Source: Pseudevernia furfuracea (Eukaryota > Ascomycota > Lecanoromycetes > Lecanorales > Parmeliaceae). From it: DNA of 64,000 bases. The stretch lies in assembly GCA_022315425.1 (NCBI GenBank), contig JAIUPT010000042.1, positions 372,001 through 436,000 of the forward strand, given 5' to 3'. Positions 57,251 through 64,000 of this stretch are shown piece after piece. The position numbers and the translations under genes were made by a program. Below the pieces are notes generated by a model. That model saw only the letters and a list, made by a program, of their open reading frames with translations, ran no database searches and was not told where the DNA came from. Position 1 is the stretch's first letter, and every line of letters begins with the position of its first letter.

Positions 57251-58848
57251 CTACCCAACCGGCAGCGCCTTCTCAGTCCACAACCCACCAACCTCTCCCA
57301 CCTGAGTGACATCGCTTCCACTCGCCTGAAAGAACACGCTCCGTTGGACAAAAGCCGCCCCCGGCTGCGCTTCTGTGCCCGGTAGCCTCACACCCGAGTA
57401 GTTCGATCAGGATCCGTCTGCGTGTTCGGGCGATTGTGTCAAGGCGATGATATCGAAGGGTTTCTGATAGCAGAGAAACGAGTCGGTCGAGCGGAGGGAG
57501 GAATCGGTGCGGATGGAGCGTGGGGCTGGGGCTGGGATGGGATCTGCGATGATGAAGTCGGTGAGACGTTGAAGGGGAGAGGAAGGAAGTGGCGGGTGGG
57601 TCTGCGTGATGAAAAGGGAAAGAGCGTACCTTGGGTCTAAGACCCGATCTGTGCATATGACGCGCGAGCATGGCTTCCAGGGCTCACGGTTGTATTGTAC
57701 AGATGCGATCACACCCTGATCCGACCATGCTCCTTCAGATGATACGCCGACGCAGTCCCGTACGCATCAGCGTACTTCGACGCTATCCCAGCACGGCCAT
57801 TGCTGCCTGAGAATATAAACCCAGCAGACCAGTCGTTGCTCCCTAGGCGTAACACCAGCTCGTGCACCAGTCGGTCGTCCTTCGATCCGTAGCACAGCCG
57901 TAGTCCCGCCGCCGTGTCTATGCTGTCGGAGCCGTCGGAACCACCGACGCGAAATACCGTCAAGCCGATGGAAGAGGGCGACGCCTCGAAGTTGAACGTG
58001 CCCAGTGGGCCGGGGTTCCAGCTGGAGGCATTCTTGTCGGCACTGATCATGTCCCGGAGGAAGTCGGATGAGTCGACGTAGAAGAGATGGGTCTGTTTAC
58101 AGCGGACTTTCGTCAGCGAGGGCTCTTTTTTTTTTCATTTTTTCATTCTGCGCATCATGATCGAGGCAAGTAAGTCTCTTACGCTCGAAGTGCCAGCGGA
58201 CGTGTATTGCACAGCGGCCAGCGGCGTGCCATTCCTCGCGCCGAAACCCACCACGACGGGCGAGTCTTGCGCTTCATACCATTGGGTGTTGGTGCTGAGT
58301 GAGCGGATCCGACCGAGGTGGTCCTGGTAGAATAGATGGGAAGACCCGTTGAGGCCTAGACTTGCGATGCCGGGGCCGTTGAAGGCGCCTGAGATGGAGA
58401 ACTTTCGACTTGTTGCGAGGATGTTGGTGCTGGGGGTTGTTACGGGCCTAGCGTCAGTAGTGCTCGGTCTGACGATTGCCTGTTCTTCTTCCTCGGAAGG
58501 ATGGGCATGGCTGTGGGGTTGAAAAGGAGCTTACTTTTCATCAGGTGATTCCTTTCCAACCAATGTCAAAGGAACGGTAATAGCGACGATCACAGCGACA
58601 AGGAAACAGAGCAATCCCTTATTGGCCACTTTCCGACCCATTAAATCAACCACCCCGCTCTGAGGCGTGTAACAGCCATCGCGGTGGACCTCTGCCGGCG
58701 TGCTCTCCACCCCGTCACGAACAGGCACGTGGTCCGAGTCTTGTTGGCTCTGAGCTACCTCGAGCCTCTCATGGCTGTCATCCGGTCGGTCGTTGAGATA
58801 TTCATCAAGATACAACGTCGACGTGGAGGGCATCACGAGGGAATGCAT
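57251..58848 (-). CDS. membrane-anchored fucose-lectin-like protein, reading frame broken
   Basis: Looks like a type II membrane protein with an extracellular AAL-type fucose-lectin beta-propeller. Minus-strand exons 58848-58535 and 58447-58183 are in frame, then 58092 onward. Exon 1 encodes a cytosolic tail and one helix (GLLCFLVAVIVAITVPLTLV). Propeller blades follow, each with the family spacing from an IR/HE pair to a Trp (SHLFYQDHLGRIRSLSTNTQW; LVHELVLRLGSNDWSAG). The frame stops at a TGA at 57709-57711, just after GRIRV inside a GTGTG repeat; blade-like sequence resumes in another frame (SVQYNREPWKPC). A second in-frame TGA lies at 57407-57409, exactly where the next blade would place its Trp. 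A last blade ends at TAG 57251-57253 (SVFFQASGSDVTQVGE, LWTEKALPVG). It may be a pseudogene, or two sequencing errors. Confidence 0.62.
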
Positions 58849-59421
58849 GATGAGAGTCGACAGGAGGGGGTTGTTGTCTGTCGGTCGCGGTCATCATGGA
58901 AGCAGGTACGGTGGTGTGGTGTCACAGAGCAGAGATCATTTCAGGGGGATGTTAGGCGTGGTGGGGTAGGGGGGGAGAGGGGGAATGCGCTCCGCCTCGT
59001 CTGGCTGGAAAGGGTAGGAGGTTAGGACTTGTGACCTGACGATTCGTCATGGCGGATCCGAAATCACGCATGACTGTTGAAATTGATGCGTTTTTTTAGT
59101 GAAAATGCGTGACTTTTCGGAATCGTACGTGAAAGCAAACGTTTAGAGGATTGACAGTAGCAGGGAGCGAGATTGAAGGCAAAACTAGGTCGGAATATCA
59201 GTGTTATGCGTATTTACAAGAGGCAACAAGGGAGATTGAAGCCGGGCGTTTGCATCTCGGCTTGAAACAGCCGAGGCAAAGGACCGAGGACGTCCGTTCC
59301 AATTACAATCTCGAACCGTCCCGGCTAGATCTCATTGGATGAGTACCCTCCAAAAAATAACAAGGCTGTCTTGCTAGGACTTCCAAAAAGACGCTAGCCG
59401 TAGGTTCCATTCAACGCCGTA
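58849..59421. other. intergenic spacer, no gene seen
   Basis: Promoter of the lectin-like gene and 3' region of the CAP-domain gene. A 63-codon + frame at 59151-59342 is unconvincing. Confidence 0.55.
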
Positions 59422-60192
59422 TCAATGTCCCGTGTAAGCGCTGACGCCCGTATAGTTTCCAGGGCCCGAGTAACGCCCAACGATGAAATTGGCTCCGCTC
59501 TTGGTCTTGGCCATTGCGACTCCGAGATGCGTTGTCGAGGGCCAGATCACCTAGAGAAATCCCGTCAGCTCTTTGCACCTTTCCTCACGCGCCAAGCGCC
59601 CCCAGCTGCTCCCCCGCCCCCTCCCCCCTTCTCTCTTTTTGTACTACAGCTGGTGGAAGCAGAGATTGAAAGACGGAAGCCCACAGACCTGCGTATAATG
59701 CCCATAGCTCTCGAAATTCCCCTCCCCAATCTTCTCCCCGTGATACGCCGTCCGCTCATTCACCCACGACTGGCTCCCGTCCGCCAGCGTGCCCCCGGCG
59801 CTCGTCCAGTACAGGTTCTCCCCCTGGTTGGGCCGCTCCGCGCCGGTGCTGTGCTGCAGACCGGCGTCCCGGGTGACGAGGTGGCGTGCCCATTCTTCGG
59901 CCGCGGCGGCGAGGCGCGGGTCCCAGACCAGGTCGGGGCGGTGCACCGAGGTGCTTTTGCTGGCTGCGTCACGGGCTAAAGAGCGGTTAGTGGACATCCT
60001 GGGGACGGAGGAGGGCAGAAAGGCGAGGGGCGAGGGGCGAGGGATGCTGGGGGTGGTGGTACCTTGGTTGTGGATCCGGAGCGCTTCGCTCTGCCCAGGG
60101 GTGATGTTGGAGGCGGGTTGCGGGTGGGGTTGGGCTTGCGCAGGGTGTTCGGGGTGGGCGGGCGTGGCGGGGAGGGGTTGCTGGATTGCCAT
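59422..60192 (-). CDS. CAP-superfamily (PR-1/SCP-like) protein
   Basis: Minus-strand exons 60192-60063, 59975-59689 and 59550-59422 give 181 residues. CAP domain: EALRIHNQARDAASKS, LVWDPRLAAAAEEWARHL, GENLYWTSAGG, and the CAP1 signature GHYTQVIWPST across intron 2 (His136 to Trp142). The CAP2 region reads FIVGRYSGPGNYTG, keeping GPGNY but lacking the Cys usual in that motif. The N-terminus is Pro/Gln/His-rich (MAIQQPLPATPAHPEHPAQ) without a hydrophobic signal peptide, unlike most fungal PR-1 proteins. An upstream hydrophobic frame (MQLLASTTELISILP at 60302) is out of phase, and the only candidate intron would be 30 nt. So either the protein is intracellular or a first exon is missed. Family roles include sterol binding. 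Confidence 0.85.
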
Positions 60193-62957
60193 GATACTGC
60201 GAGAGGAAGGCGTTTGGTGGAATTACAAGTCGTGTGTGCGCGTATTTTGTGTTGGATTGGCAAGATTGAGATCAACTCTGTTGTAGAAGCCAAAAGTTGC
60301 ACATACTGATGAGGTGGACAACGCGACTTTTATAGATGCATAGATCTAAATTTGGGTGAGGATAGAATCCTCCTTCCTTCAGCTGGTTTGCTTAGAAGGT
60401 TGCAGTATGTTGTGTTTGCGGCTGAAGGTGGCATTGCGATGGGATCTGGGATCGATGTGGCTGAGCGAAGGATGGGACGGAAATACTATTTTCGCCATCG
60501 AATTCATAATCCAACATCCTCCGTCGTTTCCATGATTCAATCTAACGGTAAGCTTTGACCCGCAACTCGGACGGTTGGTAGGCGGTCATTATTGCTGCCA
60601 GAAATCCTTGTGCCTCCGACCCAGCACAAGACGCTCTCTCCTAGCTCGAAGCTATGCTTTTCCCACCATGACTCAGCTTGAATGTTTACTGGTTGCTCCA
60701 ATACCAGGCGAGCATTGCGACGAGCATCGCGATACGTAGAGTGATCGGTCAAATCCTCCAGCTAGGAACCATCGTCTTTGGAATAGGGAAGGATGTGTCG
60801 CATTGCACAAAAGACGCCCGCAACCTACAGTCTGTGAGCATGATGAAGGCCAAGCACAGCCAAGCTGCGACACGAGCAAAGCATATCATAAAGGCTGTTA
60901 CAGCTCATGTGCCCTAAACCACCAGCCTGTCTTCTTCACTCGGTCCGTTACATCGCGCACGAGGCACTGGCAAGAAGAGCCCATTTCATCTCCCGCTGGC
61001 AATCGTCTCAGAGGTCAGGTTTCCTCCTTTCGTTAGAGACTTTCTCAGCATCGCATATGGTCGCCGTTGAACGTGCAATTTACCTTGTGCTCTCCTCACA
61101 TTGCTTGAGATGCGCTGTCGACTCCATCAACGCTGTCGATCCTGATGGAGTCGACAGCGGCGAGAAGACGGGCAAGTGACGTTCGTGCAGTGGTATGCAC
61201 CTAGTTTTGGTCAAATGTCAAGGCTTAATGTCTCTCTCGAGCTCAAAAGATGTCCATTAAAGCTCTTGAAGTCCTGAGAGAAGATGTTCCGTGACTGTAG
61301 GACTTGGAAACGGTGGCAGTCAGCCCTACGAGTACCGGACCCACCGGACTAGTGGACTTGGCATTATCTTATCCTTCTTCTCCTCCGCAGACATAGCTAC
61401 TTCTTCTACTCTTTAGTAGTCTTGATCAACATAGTCATTCGATAGGCAATTGGTCAGGAAGTTTGATGCAGGTAAAGATTTTGACCCCAGACTATGAAGG
61501 GGTGCCTCCCGAGGGTAGAGTAGGGGTAGGGCTGGTGCTTGTGTTGCGTAAGGGGGTTTGACATCATTCTTCTCCTGAGACGATATCAATGATAGCAGTG
61601 TCTACATCAATTAGTTCTAACACGACGTCTGACTATGAGAGCCAGTCGGAAGATGATAATGAGACGAGATACGATAATGAGATGAGACTTGAACACGAGT
61701 ATAAATGGATGGATGAGCAATGCTTGAAACTGTTCGCGGCTGGGCGATGTATGACTTTGGATCTTCCAGCAAAATTCTGTGCAAAGAATAACCACCCTCG
61801 AAGCGCAGTCACGTAAAATATCTCGGACCGTTAAAGAAATTAGCAGGCCAAGGCTGCCTTCTTTGCAGCCGTCTTATGGTCTGCTCGTGGTAACTTGGAT
61901 CCAAAGATAATTCGCCGGATAGTACGCGAACGAAGCTTCAAAACAAGCAGCACCGTATGAACAAGCCACTGTTTCAAGACGGACTACGCACAGCGAGTTT
62001 CAAGTTGTAGGGTCCACGGTTTAAGACTAGACATATGGTAAGTGGTGCGGGAGGTTCATGACGGAAAACATCACCGCTTCCATATGGTCGAAACCAGCAA
62101 CCAGTGGCTGCAATTCTCTATGTGGGAAAGTTGCGGCATGCAGCAGGCATACAGGACGATCGAAGTGATTTTTGTGTAATGATTCATGCAAAATCCATCT
62201 CCACGCGAATCAAGTCATCTTTTTCACAGTCCTTTACTTCAAACGACCCGAGCGAAGCGATTATTTAGTTATCCTAAGCGGTGAGAGTTCATGCCTTCCT
62301 TGCTCTTTCCTTATCAAGTAAAAAAAATTGTCGTGGGAGCGGTCTTTCCTTCCTCAAATGGCTGCAATGAGCGTAGTAAGTTTTTATTGATGGGATCTAA
62401 AGGATTGCTCTTTACAGGTATGTTTGTCAATGAAGTCTATCTTTAAGGGGTCCAGTCTTGTCTTCGAGGGTTTCTACCTACATACCAGATCGTGTTTTCT
62501 GATCAAACTACTTAATTTTGTCCGTGAATATGGGTCAAGATGTATGATTGCTTTTGCGGCGCGGTTGTTGAAGCAGTTGAGGTACTGTTTAAGAGGTTCT
62601 GGCCAGAGTCACAGTCGTTCAAACAACGGACTTGGTACTATTCTGTTATTGCTCATTCCATGAAAGCTGAGGGCCTAATAAATGCCTACATTTCTACCGC
62701 TCAATTCGCCGTGTGAGAGTAAATTTGCGTCGAATTGAGGCTGTCTAAAAACCTTCAGAGCTCGTTCGATTACGGTAGACTCGCTGATGCGAATTGTATA
62801 AGTGCGTACCGTAATTGACGCAAAATCACGCTCTTGGCAACGGCTTTTTTATTATGATTAAAATCTCTCTCAGTATTAGAAGAAATTTACTCTCTTGTTC
62901 AGAAAATCCACCATTATCACCCTTACCTTCCAGTGCTATATATAATCCATTACTCCA
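60193..62957. other. 2.8 kb gene-poor region with a hairpin
   Basis: No supported gene. Holds a 17-bp inverted repeat (61113-61159). A 75-codon acidic frame at 61589-61816 (+) has an ATG start and SEDDNETRYDNEMRLEHEYK but no recognised family; it could be a gene remnant. Confidence 0.5.
61113..61159. repeat. 17-bp perfect inverted repeat (hairpin)
   Basis: Arms 61113-61129 and 61143-61159 are perfectly complementary, around a 13-base loop that itself repeats the CGCTGTCGA of the left arm. Confidence 0.85.
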
Positions 62958-63914
62958 ATGGCGTTTTTTAGCAAGCACTACAGATCGTACTCGCTTCCTG
63001 ACAATTGCCCATCCAAGTCTATCGACATTCATCGCGCGTCTGACTCCCATCCTGCAAGCCCATACAAGCCGCCCTTTGCCAAACCACCATCCGGACCTCT
63101 TGACGCGCAAGGCTTAAAATCAAGAATTACGTACGGGAACAAGTTACGCCAAAATAGAAATATCACACCACGGACCATGAGATTCATTAGTTGGTGGAAG
63201 GAGCGGTGCTGTGAGATGTTGGATGCGTCTCCATTTAGAAGGAAGGCGATGGCAAAGGAGATTGCAATACTAGACGATGAAATGCAATCCCGATATGAGA
63301 AAATACATGGTCAAGATGGACTCTGTTTTGCCCTGGTAGACATCTTCAATGTGATGGCGGAATTACGCTTGAAGGCCGAATACGGGGATTATGTAGCATA
63401 TGCCTGCGCCGGCCTGAAAACAGAAGGAATGAAGGACATGATCTGGAAAGTCGACAAGTCAGACTGGCAAGCGGTAAGGACCCGGATAAGGGAAGAAGAG
63501 ACCGACCGAGACGAAAGGAAACGGCGCCGCCTCGATCCTGCCCCAACACCTTACCTCGATGAGGTCGCCAAAGCTGCGAGTCGACTCGGTTATGAAGAGT
63601 CTTTAGTGAGATATCAGATCCTGGCATACGCAGATCGAAATGACTTTTGCCACTCTGGCATCAAGAACATGGCCCAAAACGGGTATTTTTATGAATTGGG
63701 CGAAAGGATCTTGGAAGATCTTAGATCGCTGAATGTTATCTTCCGAGACCGGCCACACGAACAGATTTTAATGCGGACCGTTATAAAGGTGATAGAGGAA
63801 GAATGGTTCCTCCGGCTCTGGTATGATGAAACCGGGAATCACCGACAAGTGATGTTTGCCTGGACGGACAAGGGTCATCAAAAGATGCGAAGCTTAGCTT
63901 TTGCTGCTCCGTGA
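62958..63914 (+). CDS. hypothetical protein, unknown family
   Basis: Single exon of 318 codons. The first 60 residues are Ser/Pro-rich; the rest is charged and mostly helical. Visible blocks: TPRTMRFISWWKERCCEMLD, FALVDIFNVMAELRLKAEYGDY, a very basic ERKRRRLDP stretch near residue 193, YLDEVAKAASRLGYEESLVRYQIL, and a C-terminal KVIEEEWFLRLWYDETGNHR. No signal peptide or membrane helix. I do not recognise a domain. Length, a normal ATG and protein-like composition support coding. It stands next to gene-poor DNA at the window edge, so it may be lineage-specific. Confidence 0.62.
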   Translation: MAFFSKHYRSYSLPDNCPSKSIDIHRASDSHPASPYKPPFAKPPSGPLDAQGLKSRITYGNKLRQNRNITPRTMRFISWWKERCCEMLDASPFRRKAMAKEIAILDDEMQSRYEKIHGQDGLCFALVDIFNVMAELRLKAEYGDYVAYACAGLKTEGMKDMIWKVDKSDWQAVRTRIREEETDRDERKRRRLDPAPTPYLDEVAKAASRLGYEESLVRYQILAYADRNDFCHSGIKNMAQNGYFYELGERILEDLRSLNVIFRDRPHEQILMRTVIKVIEEEWFLRLWYDETGNHRQVMFAWTDKGHQKMRSLAFAAP

Positions 63915-64000
63915 AAAGGCTGAGGGAGATTTTTGAGATCATAGGAGTCTGTTGGATGTGACGACCAAGACTGCTGGCGTCACTTCGCCTTACGGCATCG

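Noticed and set aside
60063..60302. Signal-peptide exon for the CAP gene starting at 60302
   Set aside because: The hydrophobic frame is out of phase and the only GT-AG pair would make a 30-nt intron, below the range seen in this window.

Overview
The window looks like nuclear DNA of a filamentous ascomycete (Pezizomycotina). Most genes carry short GT-AG introns (about 44-290 nt). The gene families are typical of that group: a Pil1/Lsp1 eisosome protein, a fungal-type MSH6, Mic60, an ABCC transporter, a MYND-DUF4470 protein, an ankyrin protein with a fungal NLR-like N-terminus, and a CBM52-like secreted protein. I see no bacterial, viral or organellar genes, no intact transposon, no rRNA and no convincing tRNA. 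I would not name a genus. I support 21 protein-coding genes; exon joins were worked out by eye from splice sites, reading phase and family motifs.

Layout. 0.1-7.1 kb (+): CAF-1 p60/Cac2 histone chaperone, Pil1/Lsp1 eisosome BAR protein, and a stand-alone LigD-type 3'-phosphoesterase protein. 7.7-15.8 kb (+): a class-C beta-lactamase-fold protein that seems to have lost its catalytic residues, then a full-length ABCC (MRP-type) transporter. 15.8-19.9 kb: a 2 kb stretch with possible gene debris, then a MYND-DUF4470 gene whose 5' end is unclear. 21.0-23.8 kb (-): an NLR-like ankyrin protein without a NACHT domain. 25.2-31.3 kb: a GNAT acetyltransferase (+), a secreted IgE-binding/CBM52-like protein (-) and Mic60 (-). 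31.6-37.6 kb (-): a 1286-residue disordered protein with a C-terminal membrane segment, and succinate-semialdehyde dehydrogenase. 38.1-46.3 kb: a GPI-type cell-surface protein (-), secreted glutaminyl cyclase (-) divergent from a TMEM70/186/223-like mitochondrial membrane protein (+), and an AT-hook-like nuclear protein (+). 47.0-53.9 kb (-): MSH6 and a cytochrome P450. 53.9-64.0 kb is gene-poor: a membrane-anchored fucose-lectin-like gene with a broken frame (-), a CAP/PR-1 protein (-) and an orphan ORF at the right edge (+).

The left and middle parts are housekeeping: chromatin assembly, mismatch repair, eisosomes, MICOS and the GABA shunt. Mixed in are fast-evolving surface, secreted or defence-like genes. 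I see no biosynthetic cluster; the P450 and the ABC transporter stand alone. The points most worth following up are the catalytically degraded beta-lactamase-fold gene, the two separate lesions in the lectin gene, tandem duplications in the 5' leaders of two different secreted-protein genes, the signal-less CAP protein, and the large uncharacterised membrane protein. I found no clear new multi-gene system.
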